DNA of 8,235 nucleotides from Pseudomonadota bacterium. Lineage in GTDB: Bacteria > Pseudomonadota > Gammaproteobacteria > Pseudomonadales > UBA5518. A program made the translations under genes and the position numbers. Below are positions 1-6,051 of this stretch, one piece after another. A model generated the notes under the pieces. The model was not told the DNA's origin and ran no database searches. It worked only from the letters and a program-made list of their open reading frames with translations. The first letter of the stretch is position 1. Each line of letters begins with the position of its first letter. The stretch is taken from NCBI GenBank assembly GCA_022705125.1, contig JAKJFB010000113.1, positions 1 through 8,235 of the forward strand, given 5' to 3'.

Positions 1-504
1 GTCGCCCATGCGCGTGACGCGCCGCGCGATACACTCCAGCAGCGGGCGCACGCGCTCGATATCGTCTTCGTGGCCACCGGCGAGCACGAGGAGCTCGCCC
101 TCCTCGGCGGCCTGCACGTCGCCGGCCACGGGCGCATCCACCCAGGCCATGCCGCAGAGCTGCCCGAGCTCGCGCGCGAAGCGGCGTGTCTGCGCCGGGT
201 CGATGCTCGAGAGGTCCACCAGCATCTGGTCGTCACTGCCGAAGGCCGCCACGCCGTCCTCGCCGAACACCACGTCCTCGACCGCCGCGGCATCGCCGAG
301 GCACAGCAACACGAGGTCGGCGCGCTCGACCAGTTCCCCGAGGGTGTCGGCCATCTCCGCGCCGCGCTCGAGCAGCGCGTCGCAGGCCTGCGCGCTGCGG
401 TTCCACACGATCAGCTCGCGGTTCGCCTCGAGCAGGCGCGCCGCGATGGCCTGGCCCATGCGGCCCAGCCCCACGAATCCGATCACCTCGTCGCCATCGA
501 GCAC
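1..504 (-). CDS. NAD(P)-dependent beta-hydroxyacid dehydrogenase, 3-hydroxyisobutyrate dehydrogenase-like (partial, N-terminal 168 residues)
   Basis: This gene runs off the left edge, so only the N-terminal Rossmann domain of an expected protein of about 290 residues is present. The dinucleotide-binding loop GFVGLGRMG lies at residues 9-17. Strand 2 ends in W-N-R-S (34-37), and a basic residue there usually favours NADP(H) over NAD(H). The substrate-loop signature is DAPVAGD at 123-129, followed by EEGEL. In 3-hydroxyisobutyrate dehydrogenases this reads PVSGG, so the usual serine is Ala127 and the second glycine is Asp129. The substrate is therefore uncertain; tartronate semialdehyde, hydroxybutyrate or imine reductase-like activity are alternatives. 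The GTG start at 504-502 is chosen because AGGAG (517-513) sits 8 bases upstream and it precedes the glycine-rich loop by the usual short distance. It follows the cupin gene after 34 bases, which suggests an operon. Family is confident, substrate is not. Confidence 0.88.
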   Translation of the reverse strand, partial: MLDGDEVIGFVGLGRMGQAIAARLLEANRELIVWNRSAQACDALLERGAEMADTLGELVERADLVLLCLGDAAAVEDVVFGEDGVAAFGSDDQMLVDLSSIDPAQTRRFARELGQLCGMAWVDAPVAGDVQAAEEGELLVLAGGHEDDIERVRPLLECIARRVTRMGD

Positions 505-538
505 GCGTGCCTCTCCTGCCTTGGTGGTCGTCGTGGAG

Positions 539-877
539 CTACACGAGCGTGTCGGAAGGACCGAATATCGCGAGCAGCGTCAGGTCTTCCTCTATGTCGA
601 AAAAGGAATGCTCGGTGGTGGCGCCGACGAACAGCACCATGCCGGCACCGACGTCGCGCTCCTGCTCGTCGATGCGCAGCCGCGCGCGGCCGTCGAGCAC
701 GACGTAGATCTCGTCCTCCAGGTGCGGCGCCTGCATGTCCTTCGATCCGGCCGGCAGCCGGTAGATCGCGCAGGAGAGGCTCTCGCCGCGCAGGAACTCC
801 ACGATACGCGGTTCGGTGCCGGCGACTTTCTTCTTCAATTCGTTGAGGTCGAAGGCTTTCCAAGCGCTTGAGGACAT
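539..877 (-). CDS. Small single-domain cupin protein
   Basis: This is a cytoplasmic protein of 112 residues forming one conserved cupin barrel. Motif 1 is visible as H52-x3-E56 followed by an IYVVLDG turn at 57-63. Motif 2 runs around G77-A-G79 to H90. His52, Glu56 and His90 are the likely metal ligands. One histidine of the classical HxH pair is missing: two residues after His52 there is Glu54, which could serve instead. The N-terminal 30 residues are polar with a lysine run at 15-17. Small cupins of this type act as metal-dependent enzymes, isomerases or sensors, and nothing in the sequence picks one. The ATG at 877 has AGGGA 8 bases upstream, and a candidate promoter lies at 918-946. The dehydrogenase gene follows 34 bases after the stop, so a shared pathway is plausible but inferred only from position. 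Confidence 0.85.
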   Translation of the reverse strand: MSSSAWKAFDLNELKKKVAGTEPRIVEFLRGESLSCAIYRLPAGSKDMQAPHLEDEIYVVLDGRARLRIDEQERDVGAGMVLFVGATTEHSFFDIEEDLTLLAIFGPSDTLV

Positions 878-917
878 CTGGATGATCCCTGGTGACGGGT
901 TGCAGAGGAAAACCTCA

Positions 918-946
918 CTTTAATGCGCAAGCGCCCCCGGTGCCAA
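918..946 (-). promoter_or_regulatory. Candidate sigma-70 promoter for the cupin/dehydrogenase pair
   Basis: Read on the minus strand, TTGGCA (946-941, five of six matches to TTGACA) is followed by a 17-base spacer and TTAAAG (923-918, three of six matches to TATAAT). The -10 side lies in the most A/T-rich stretch of the 89-base gap between the acetyltransferase stop and the cupin start. Predicted transcription would begin near 910, giving a leader of about 33 bases. The weak -10 box keeps confidence low. Confidence 0.35.
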
Positions 947-966
947 CCCGCCGCGCAGCCTTGCGT

Positions 967-1572
967 TCAGCTCTCGCGGTCCGAGTGGCGCGCGAGGCGC
1001 AGTTGCAGGTGCTTTTTCACGTCGGGCCACTCGGTGGCGAGGATGCTGAACATGACGGTGTCGCGCACCGAGCCGTCGCGGCGCGGCGCGTGGTGGCGGA
1101 TCACGCCGTCCTTCCTGGCCCCCAGCGCCGCGATGGCGCGCTGCGAGGCGAAGTTGAAGTTGTCGGTGCGCAGCCCCACCACCGCGCAGCCGAGCGTCTC
1201 GAAGGCATGCGCGAGCAACAGCCGCTTGCAGCCCGTGTTCACGTGCGAGCGCTGGTGGCCGCGCGCGTACCAGGTGTAGCCGATCTCGAGGCGATCGATC
1301 GCGGCAACGATATCGTGATAGCGCGTGCTGCCCACGATCGCACCGTTGGCCAGATCGCGTACCGCCCAGGGCAGCATGTGCCCGTCGCGCTGCCCGGCCA
1401 GCGCCTGCTCCACGTACGCGATCGTCTGGCCGGGCTCCGGCACGCTCGTGAACCAGAGTTCCCACAGCCTGCCGTCGGCGGCAGCCGCGGCGAGCGCCGG
1501 CGCATGATCGGGCGCGAGCGGTTCGAGCCTTACGCCGTGGCCCTCGAGCGTCACCGGCGCGATCGTCAGCAT
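967..1572 (-). CDS. GNAT family N-acetyltransferase (RimJ/RimL-like)
   Basis: This predicted cytoplasmic enzyme of 201 residues would transfer an acetyl group from acetyl-CoA to an amine or a protein N-terminus. It resembles the RimJ/RimL-like Acetyltransf_3 group. The N-terminal strand 'VRLEPLAPDHAPAL' is typical of this group. So are the central 'EIGYTWY' strand, the helix-start segment HVNTGCKRLLLAHAFETLG where acetyl-CoA is normally bound, and the segment RTDNFNFASQRAIAALGA near the C-terminus followed by 'DTVMFSI'. The usual Q/R-x-x-G-x-G/A loop is not canonical, which is common in this subgroup. Two in-frame ATGs lie six bases apart. The strong AGGGGAGG (1586-1579) abuts the first (1578) but is 6 bases from the second (1572), so the second is preferred. 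It lies 71 bases after the DUF3313 gene on the same strand. The substrate is unknown. Confidence 0.88.
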   Translation of the reverse strand: MLTIAPVTLEGHGVRLEPLAPDHAPALAAAAADGRLWELWFTSVPEPGQTIAYVEQALAGQRDGHMLPWAVRDLANGAIVGSTRYHDIVAAIDRLEIGYTWYARGHQRSHVNTGCKRLLLAHAFETLGCAVVGLRTDNFNFASQRAIAALGARKDGVIRHHAPRRDGSVRDTVMFSILATEWPDVKKHLQLRLARHSDRES

Positions 1573-1578
1573 GCGCAT

Positions 1579-1586
1579 CCTCCCCT
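1579..1586 (-). promoter_or_regulatory. Ribosome binding site deciding the GNAT start codon
   Basis: AGGGGAGG on the minus strand ends directly against the ATG at 1578, which leaves no spacing for initiation there. The in-frame ATG at 1572 lies at the optimal distance of 6 bases. The protein therefore probably lacks the first two residues of the longest reading. Confidence 0.6.
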
Positions 1587-1643
1587 GGTGCCGAAGCGAG
1601 AATCAGAACGCGACACCCCCGGTCTGCGCACGTCGGGAGACCC

Positions 1644-2318
1644 TCACCCGCCTGCCGGCGCTTGCTGCGCGCGCGCCCGGTCCAGCGCCTCGTGCAGCAG
1701 AACCGCCCACTTGCGCAGCATGCGGTCGGCCTCGGCGCGGTTGGTGACGGAGTTCTGCCACATCATGCGCCCGGTGTCGCGCGCATCCTTCGGATCGACG
1801 GCGCGCGCCAGGATCTCCCCGCTGGCCCCGTCGTAGAGCTCCAGATAGAGCGTCATGGCGCCCGCGCTGGTCGCGAAGCTCCGGCTGCGGCCCGGCTCCA
1901 TCGTGTCGGGCGCGGCCACGTCGAGATCGATGATCGCCGGGCGCAGCACGAGTACGTCGTCGCCGCCCTCCTGCACCACCTCGTAGCCGCCCTTCTGCAA
2001 CTCCTCGGTGAAGATCTTGCGCAAGTCCGCGGCGAGGCCGGTCTTGATCTTCTCCATATCCCTGGAGCTCACGCGCAGGGCACCGGTCTTGTGCTCGCGC
2101 TCCCAGTTCTTGCGAAACGCCACGTAGGCGTCCGTGATGGCGACACGCTGGTAGGGCGAAAGATCCACCCCCGGCTTGACGTAGAGAACCTTCACCTTGC
2201 CGGGCACGAGTTGCAGCCCGTCGTGGCTGGTTTGCGGCAGATCGGCCGCGTACGCGCCGCCGGCCAGCAACGCGAGCAGCAGCGGCGCCAGGTAGCGCGA
2301 CAACGAAGACTTGAGCAT
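1644..2318 (-). CDS. Secreted DUF3313 family protein
   Basis: This protein of 224 residues begins with a clear Sec signal peptide: K3, R8, a leucine-rich core at residues 10-19 and a likely cut after AYA at residue 24. No cysteine follows the cut, so it should be a soluble periplasmic protein and not a lipoprotein, unlike many family members. The mature part matches the DUF3313 pattern: a 'VKPGVDLSPYQRV' strand near residues 47-59, a polar helix with 'LRKIFTEELQKGGYEVV' at about 99-115, then 'DVLVLRPAIIDLDV' and 'AGAMTLYLELYDGASGEILARAVD' beta segments. The function of this family is not established. The ATG at 2318 is chosen over a longer upstream reading because GGGGAGG (2330-2324) lies 5 bases upstream and the signal peptide starts exactly there. 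It is divergent from the DUF485-actP operon. Confidence 0.85.
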   Translation of the reverse strand: MLKSSLSRYLAPLLLALLAGGAYAADLPQTSHDGLQLVPGKVKVLYVKPGVDLSPYQRVAITDAYVAFRKNWEREHKTGALRVSSRDMEKIKTGLAADLRKIFTEELQKGGYEVVQEGGDDVLVLRPAIIDLDVAAPDTMEPGRSRSFATSAGAMTLYLELYDGASGEILARAVDPKDARDTGRMMWQNSVTNRAEADRMLRKWAVLLHEALDRARAQQAPAGG

Positions 2319-2466
2319 GGGAACCTCCCCGGGCATCAGCCCTGACCATGGTTGGAGACAACATACCGGTAAAACGATAACGCAGTTTCCCGACGCCACG
2401 CCATGCCCTCCCCGGAACAGTCGCCGCCGCGTGGCAGGCGCTTGCGGCTTCGACCATAATGCGGGC
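2319..2466. promoter_or_regulatory. Divergent intergenic region between the DUF3313 gene and the DUF485-actP operon
   Basis: These 148 bases must hold the promoters for both directions. The stretch 2360-2390 is the most A/T-rich part and probably contains the minus-strand promoter, but no convincing -35/-10 pair was found for the DUF3313 gene. On the plus side, CATAAT at 2455-2460 is the only good -10 box. No strong inverted repeat that could serve as an operator stands out. Confidence 0.5.
2432..2460 (+). promoter_or_regulatory. Candidate promoter of the DUF485-actP operon, possibly giving a leaderless mRNA
   Basis: CATAAT (2455-2460) matches five of six bases of the -10 consensus. The hexamer 17 bases upstream, TGGCAG (2432-2437), is a poor -35. 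A start of transcription about 7 bases after the -10 box would fall on the A of the ATG at 2467. No Shine-Dalgarno sequence lies between the box and the ATG, which fits leaderless initiation. Confidence 0.35.
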
Positions 2467-2889
2467 ATGAACAAGAACAACGACATCACCGCAGTCGTCG
2501 GCGCCGAGACCGACATCGCGCCGCTGGGGCGCGATACGCCGAAACCCGCTCACGAGCTCACCGCGGCGGAGGACCGCGACAGCGTGGACTGGGCCGCGGT
2601 GGAATGCAGCCCCGCCTTTCGCGCACTGCTCGCCGCGAAGCGGCGCTTCATCGTGCCGGCCACGCTGTTCTTCGTCGTCTACTACTTCGCGCTGCCGCTC
2701 GCCGTGGGCTTCCTGCCCGGGCTCATGAGCACGCGCGTGGCGGGCAACCTGAACCTCGCCTACCTGTTCGCCCTGTCGCAGTTCGTGATGGCCTGGACGC
2801 TGGCGGCGCTCTATGTGCGCGCCGCGGCGCGCTGGGACCGAATGGCCGCGGACATCGCCGCCACCGCGCGACGGATCGAGGGGAGCTGA
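2467..2889 (+). CDS. DUF485 domain inner-membrane protein, partner of the acetate symporter
   Basis: This protein of 140 residues has two predicted membrane helices, at about 62-83 ([20 protein letters not shown]) and 97-117 ([21 protein letters not shown]). Between them lies the family-typical '[12 protein letters not shown]' loop. The segment '[14 protein letters not shown]' at 48-61 before helix 1 is also diagnostic. DUF485 proteins (YjcH in E. coli) are nearly always encoded directly before actP, and a small accessory role in the transporter is presumed but not proven. The hydrophilic, acidic N-terminal extension of about 45 residues is longer than in YjcH. The ATG at 2467 has no Shine-Dalgarno sequence and may start a leaderless message. 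The stop codon is two bases before the actP ATG, so translation is probably coupled. Confidence 0.9.
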   Translation: MNKNNDITAVVGAETDIAPLGRDTPKPAHELTAAEDRDSVDWAAVECSPAFRALLAAKRRFIVPATLFFVVYYFALPLAVGFLPGLMSTRVAGNLNLAYLFALSQFVMAWTLAALYVRAAARWDRMAADIAATARRIEGS

Positions 2890-2891
2890 GC

Positions 2892-4460
2892 ATGTCGAGC
2901 ACGCTGGCGATGTTCCTCGGTTTCGTCGCGATCACCCTCGCGGTGACCTGGTGGTCGGCGCGCCGCTCGAGCGGCGCCAGCGCCTATTTCGCTGCCGGAC
3001 GGCGCATCACCGGCTGGCAGAACGGACTGGCGATCGCCGGCGACTACATGAGCGCGGCGAGCTTCCTCGGCATCGCCGGCATGATCGCCTTCCACGGTTT
3101 CGACGGCTTCATGTACTCGGTGGGCTGGCTGGTCGCCTATCTCACGGTGCTGCTGATCGTGGCGGAGCCGTTGCGCAACTCCGGCAAGTACACCATGGCC
3201 GACGTGCTCGCCTATCGGCTAAGCCCGCGACCGGTGCGCGCGATGGCCGCGCTCAGCACGCTCACCGTATCCACTTTCTACATGATCGCGCAGATGGTCG
3301 GCGCCGGTTCGCTGGTCAAGCTGCTGCTGCCCGGGGTGAGCTACGAGATGGCCGTGGCCGCGGTCGGCGCGCTGATGATCGTGTACGTGGTCTTCGGCGG
3401 CATGCTCGCCACCACCTGGGTGCAGATCATCAAGGCCGTGCTGCTGATGAGCGGCACGCTGTTCCTGAGCGTGCTGGTGCTGGCGCACTTCGATTACAGC
3501 TTCGCGGACTTCTTCGCGGCGATTGCCGCGGTGAGCTGGACCGGCGCCGACGGCGTCACGGTCACGAAGGACTTCCTGCAACCGGGCTCGATGTACAAGC
3601 CGCCCTGGGGCGCGATCGAGCTGCTGTCGCTGGGGCTCGCGCTGATCTTCGGTACCGCGGGACTGCCGCATATCCTGGTGCGCTTCTACACCGTGCCCGA
3701 TGCGCCCACGGCGCGCACCTCGGTGGTGTGGGCGATGGCACTGATCGGGCTGTTCTACGTCATGACCACCTTCCTCGGCTTCGGCGCGGCGACCATCCTG
3801 ACGCCCGCCAACATTTCGGTCGAGAACATGAGCGCGCCGCTGCTCGCCGAGGCCCTCGGCGGCGAGCTGTTCTTCGCCTTCATCAGCGCGGTGGCATTCG
3901 CCACCATCCTCGCCGTGGTGGCCGGCCTGACGATCAGCGCCAGCACCAGCTTTGCGCACGACTTCTACACCAACGTGCTGCATCACGGCCGCGAGCGGCG
4001 CGAGGGCGAGGAAGTGCGCGTGGCGCGCATCACCGCGCTGGTGGTCGGCGCGCTGGCAATCGCGCTAGCAATCCGCCTGCAGAGCATCAACGTCGCCTTC
4101 CTGGTGGCCCTGGCCTTCGCGGTCGCGGCCAGCGCCAACCTGCCGGTTATCGTGCTCTCGCTGTTCTGGCGCCGCTTCAACACCGGCGGCGCCGTGTGCG
4201 GACTGGCGCTCGGGCTCGCGGGATCGATCGTGCTGATCGCGCTCAGCCCGAGCGTGATGGGCACCGGACCGGACGCGCTGATCCACCATGAGCCGCTGTT
4301 CCCGCTGAAGAACCCGGGCATCCTGAGCATTCCGCTGGGATTCCTCGGCGCGGTGCTGGGCACGCTGTTCACGCGCGCGCAGCCCGGTGCGGAGGCGGCC
4401 TTCGCCGAGCTCAGCGTGCGCGCCAACACCGGCATCGGCGCCGAGCGCGCCAGCCCGTAG
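2892..4460 (+). CDS. actP: Cation/acetate symporter, sodium:solute symporter family
   Basis: This polytopic inner-membrane transporter of 522 residues probably carries acetate and related short monocarboxylates, driven by a cation gradient. Family-typical segments are '[29 protein letters not shown]' at 32-60, '[15 protein letters not shown]' at 96-110, '[17 protein letters not shown]' at 252-268 and '[15 protein letters not shown]' at 345-359. The last two are especially characteristic of the ActP branch. About 13 membrane segments are expected. It is slightly shorter than E. coli ActP (549), mainly at the N-terminus. The ATG is taken because GGGAG (2881-2885) overlaps the end of the DUF485 gene and spacing is good. 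No acetyl-CoA synthetase gene accompanies it here. The TAG stop lies inside the GTAG head of a REP-like element (4457-4478), so the last residues of the tail could have been set by that insertion. Glycolate or pyruvate transport is possible. Confidence 0.92.
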   Translation: MSSTLAMFLGFVAITLAVTWWSARRSSGASAYFAAGRRITGWQNGLAIAGDYMSAASFLGIAGMIAFHGFDGFMYSVGWLVAYLTVLLIVAEPLRNSGKYTMADVLAYRLSPRPVRAMAALSTLTVSTFYMIAQMVGAGSLVKLLLPGVSYEMAVAAVGALMIVYVVFGGMLATTWVQIIKAVLLMSGTLFLSVLVLAHFDYSFADFFAAIAAVSWTGADGVTVTKDFLQPGSMYKPPWGAIELLSLGLALIFGTAGLPHILVRFYTVPDAPTARTSVVWAMALIGLFYVMTTFLGFGAATILTPANISVENMSAPLLAEALGGELFFAFISAVAFATILAVVAGLTISASTSFAHDFYTNVLHHGRERREGEEVRVARITALVVGALAIALAIRLQSINVAFLVALAFAVAASANLPVIVLSLFWRRFNTGGAVCGLALGLAGSIVLIALSPSVMGTGPDALIHHEPLFPLKNPGILSIPLGFLGAVLGTLFTRAQPGAEAAFAELSVRANTGIGAERASP

Positions 4461-4478
4461 GTCCGGCTTCAGCCGTAT
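4457..4478 (+). repeat. REP-like palindrome, copy 1 (GTAG head, single)
   Basis: Head GTAG (4457-4460) is followed by GTC and the core CGGC-TTCA-GCCG (4464-4475). The stem is 5 base pairs with a two-base loop. The outer arm that should read GAC has decayed to TAT. The element spans the whole gap between the convergent actP and dehydrogenase genes and supplies the actP TAG stop. There is no T-run, so it is not a classic intrinsic terminator. Confidence 0.75.
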
Positions 4479-5398
4479 CAGTACTCGTCCCCGGGGCGCA
4501 GCGCATCCGGCTGCCCGGGCGCCAGCGGATCCTCGCCTCGCAGCACCTTCGCGAACACCTCGGCGCCGTAGATCTGCTCGACCAGCGGCGCCATGTCGGC
4601 GGCCTTGCGCAGCTCGTTGCCGCCATCGATCGCGAAGCTCTGCCCCGTGACCCACGCGGATTCCGGGCCGGCGAGATAACGCACGCCCGCGGCGATGTCC
4701 TCGGGCTCGCCGAGCCGCCCGAGCGGCTTCTCCTCGGCGAAGCGGCGGTAGGTCTCGGCGTCGGCGTAGATCATGCCGGTCGCCTCCGTGCGCGTGGTCC
4801 CGGGGCGCACGGCATTGACCCGGATACGGTAGCGCGACAGCTCCTCGGCCAGCGCGCGCACCATGCCCTCGAGCGCGCACTTCGCGGTGACGTAGGCGGT
4901 GAGCCACGGAAAGGAGAGTTTCGCCGCCTCGGAAGAGATGCACACGATGCTGCCGCCGCCGGCGCGCGCCATGATCGGCGTCGCGTGCCGGATGACGAGG
5001 AAGGCGGATATCACGTTCAGCTCGATGTCCTTCAGGAAGCTGGTCTCGTCGTGCAGCAGGAAGGGCTTGATGTCGCCGCCGCCGACCGTCGGGATGCAGA
5101 TATCGAGCGCACCGGTGTGCTCGCAGGCCAGCGCGATCGCCGCCTGCACGTCGCCACGATAAAGCGAATCGCCGGCAATGGTCGCGAGCCGCGCACCCTC
5201 GCGCACCAGCGGCTGCAGGCGCTGGCGCGTCGCCTCGAGCAACTCGGGACGGCGCGCGGACAGCGTGACCGAGGCGCCGTCGCGCAGCAGCGCGGCGGCG
5301 CAGGCGGCGCCGATGCCGCCCGAGCCTCCCGTGATCAGAGCGCTCCTGCCCGCGAGCGGCAGTTCGCCCGCGGCATGTCGTTGCGTGGTGGTCGTCAT
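4478..5398 (-). CDS. Short-chain dehydrogenase/reductase (classical SDR, atypical NNAG motif)
   Basis: This cytoplasmic NAD(P)-dependent oxidoreductase has 306 residues, longer than the usual 250 or so because of an N-terminal 15 and a C-terminal tail of about 45 residues. The cofactor loop is TGGSGGIG at 23-30. Strand 2 ends in S-A-R-R (47-50) without an acidic residue, which favours NADP(H). The catalytic residues are Asn128, Ser156, Tyr169 and Lys173 (Y-V-T-A-K). The C-terminal 'VTGQSFAIDGG' closes the fold. The structural NNAG motif after strand 4 is replaced by P-T-V-G at 103-106 within 'DICIPTVGGGDIKPF'. The ATG has GAGGGG 5 bases upstream. It lies downstream of the SnoaL-like gene on the same strand, 197 bases away across a REP doublet, and converges on actP. 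The substrate is probably a hydroxy or keto acyl or cyclic compound, but nothing defines it. Confidence 0.92.
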   Translation of the reverse strand: MTTTTQRHAAGELPLAGRSALITGGSGGIGAACAAALLRDGASVTLSARRPELLEATRQRLQPLVREGARLATIAGDSLYRGDVQAAIALACEHTGALDICIPTVGGGDIKPFLLHDETSFLKDIELNVISAFLVIRHATPIMARAGGGSIVCISSEAAKLSFPWLTAYVTAKCALEGMVRALAEELSRYRIRVNAVRPGTTRTEATGMIYADAETYRRFAEEKPLGRLGEPEDIAAGVRYLAGPESAWVTGQSFAIDGGNELRKAADMAPLVEQIYGAEVFAKVLRGEDPLAPGQPDALRPGDEY

Positions 5399-5514
5399 CG
5401 AGGCCCCTCGTCGTTGCCGTGCGGTGAATATGGCCGGGGATGATCGCGCCCGCTACCCGCGGTGGCAAGCAACGCGCGCGACTGCAGGCCCGGCATCGCC
5501 GGATTCTTGTCGGT

Positions 5515-5536
5515 GTAGGTCGGCATTCATGCCGAC
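5515..5536 (+). repeat. REP-like palindrome, copy 2
   Basis: Head GTAG (5515-5518) is followed by the 18-base hairpin GTC-GGCA-TTCA-TGCC-GAC, a perfect 8 base-pair stem with a TC loop. Relative to copy 3, the stem differs at paired positions on both arms, so pairing is kept. Confidence 0.8.
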
Positions 5537-5580
5537 GGGAGCCTGCGGGGACTCGGCGGGTTCGGCTACGCCGCACCCTT

Positions 5581-5602
5581 GTCGGGCTGAAGCCCGACCT
5601 AC
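5581..5602 (-). repeat. REP-like palindrome, copy 3 (supplies a stop codon)
   Basis: Read on the minus strand, head GTAG (5602-5599) is followed by GTC-GGGC-TTCA-GCCC-GAC with a perfect 8 base-pair stem. The TAG of the head is the stop codon of the SnoaL-like gene (5601-5599), exactly as copy 1 does for actP. Confidence 0.8.
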
Positions 5603-5970
5603 AGGGCCTCGATCAGGATGCGGCGGAACTTGCCGTCGGCAATGGTGTAGGTGCCGCGCAGCGAAAGCTCGAGGCTCTCGCCCTGCTTCAGCGCGACGCC
5701 CATGAAATCCGGCACATCGACCTTCGCCGTGAAGCGGTCGGTGATCGCGACCACCGCGGTATCCCCGTCCACCGCGATGTGCGTGGGCGTCATCTGGTCG
5801 CGGAACTGGCTGGTCAGGTAGTCGTAGGTGCCGAGTATCGCCTCCGGTCCGCGCAGTTCGCCCTGCGCCGAGAGCAGCACCACGTCCTCGGCGTAGAAGG
5901 CACGCAACGCCGCGGGGTCCTCGCTGTTGTAGGTGCGGTAATAGTCGCGCATCAGTTGTTCGTGGTTCAT
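5599..5970 (-). CDS. SnoaL-like/NTF2-fold protein
   Basis: This cytoplasmic protein of 123 residues has the cone-shaped NTF2 fold found in SnoaL cyclases, ketosteroid isomerases, limonene epoxide hydrolases and many uncharacterised proteins. The pattern is typical: helix 'MRDYYRTYNSEDPAALRAFYAEDVV' (7-31), 'GPEAILGTYDYL' (41-52), then strands 'THIAVDGDTAVVAITDRFTAKVD' (63-85), 'ESLELSLRGTYTIADGKFRRI' (98-118) and the end. Acidic residues D29 and D85 line regions that are catalytic in some members, but no specific activity can be assigned. The ATG at 5970 has GGAAGG (5982-5977) at 6 bases. A longer reading extends upstream in another frame of the regulator gene and is rejected. It lies 104 bases after the regulator gene, separated by REP-like hairpins. 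Its TAG stop is part of REP copy 3. Confidence 0.88.
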   Translation of the reverse strand: MNHEQLMRDYYRTYNSEDPAALRAFYAEDVVLLSAQGELRGPEAILGTYDYLTSQFRDQMTPTHIAVDGDTAVVAITDRFTAKVDVPDFMGVALKQGESLELSLRGTYTIADGKFRRILIEAL

Positions 5971-5995
5971 GCCTTGCCTTCCGTATTGCTTCGAT

Positions 5996-6013
5996 GTCCG
6001 GCCCGAGCCGGAC
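5996..6013. repeat. Headless REP-like hairpin
   Basis: This 18-base palindrome follows the same plan as the other copies (GTC, 12-base core, GAC), with arms CGGC and GCCG but centre CCGA in place of TTCA. Neither flank has a GTAG-like head. It is probably a decayed family member. The 7 base-pair stem has a four-base loop. Confidence 0.6.
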
Positions 6014-6026
6014 CCGGATCCACCCC

Positions 6027-6048
6027 GTTGGTCCGAATTCATTCGGTC
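6027..6048 (+). repeat. REP-like palindrome, copy 5 (head GTTG)
   Basis: Head GTTG (one change from GTAG) is followed by GTC-CGAA-TTCA-TTCG-GTC. The inner 6 base pairs CCGAAT/ATTCGG are perfect, and the outermost arm has one mismatch. The stem sequence is unlike the other copies, yet the TTCA centre and spacing are kept. It faces copy 6 as a second, tighter doublet. Confidence 0.65.
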
Positions 6049-6051
6049 AAT

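Larger units (their letters stand above)
5514..5603. repeat. BIME-like inverted doublet of REP elements with a linker hairpin
   Basis: Two REP copies face each other (5515-5536 on plus, 5581-5602 on minus), each preceded by T to give TGTAG. They flank a 44-base linker. The linker has its own imperfect hairpin at 5558-5578: GGGT and CGGC pair with GCCG and ACCC around a TAC loop, with one T/C mismatch. The whole unit lies between the SnoaL-like gene and the dehydrogenase gene and would be transcribed in any read-through mRNA, giving three consecutive hairpins. Confidence 0.75.

Noticed and set aside
8..871. Plus-strand open frame across the cupin and dehydrogenase genes
   Set aside because: Low-complexity serine/arginine/alanine composition with no domain; both minus-strand genes have clear motifs.
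1621..1642. GGTCT...AGACC hairpin after the DUF3313 gene as a terminator
   Set aside because: A five-base stem with a 12-base loop and no T-run is too weak to call.
2431..2445. Sigma-54-like promoter (TGGCA...TTGC) upstream of the DUF485-actP operon
   Set aside because: The GG and GC dinucleotides are 9 bases apart; sigma-54 promoters need 10 almost without exception, and the third block lacks the following A or T.
2604..2891. N-terminal extension of ActP by about 96 residues
   Set aside because: The extension is the DUF485 gene read in another frame; the ATG at 2892 has a ribosome binding site and the normal transporter N-terminus.
4461..4478. Intrinsic terminator between actP and the dehydrogenase gene
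   Set aside because: The hairpin is only 5 base pairs and has no T-run on either side; it fits the REP-like family better.
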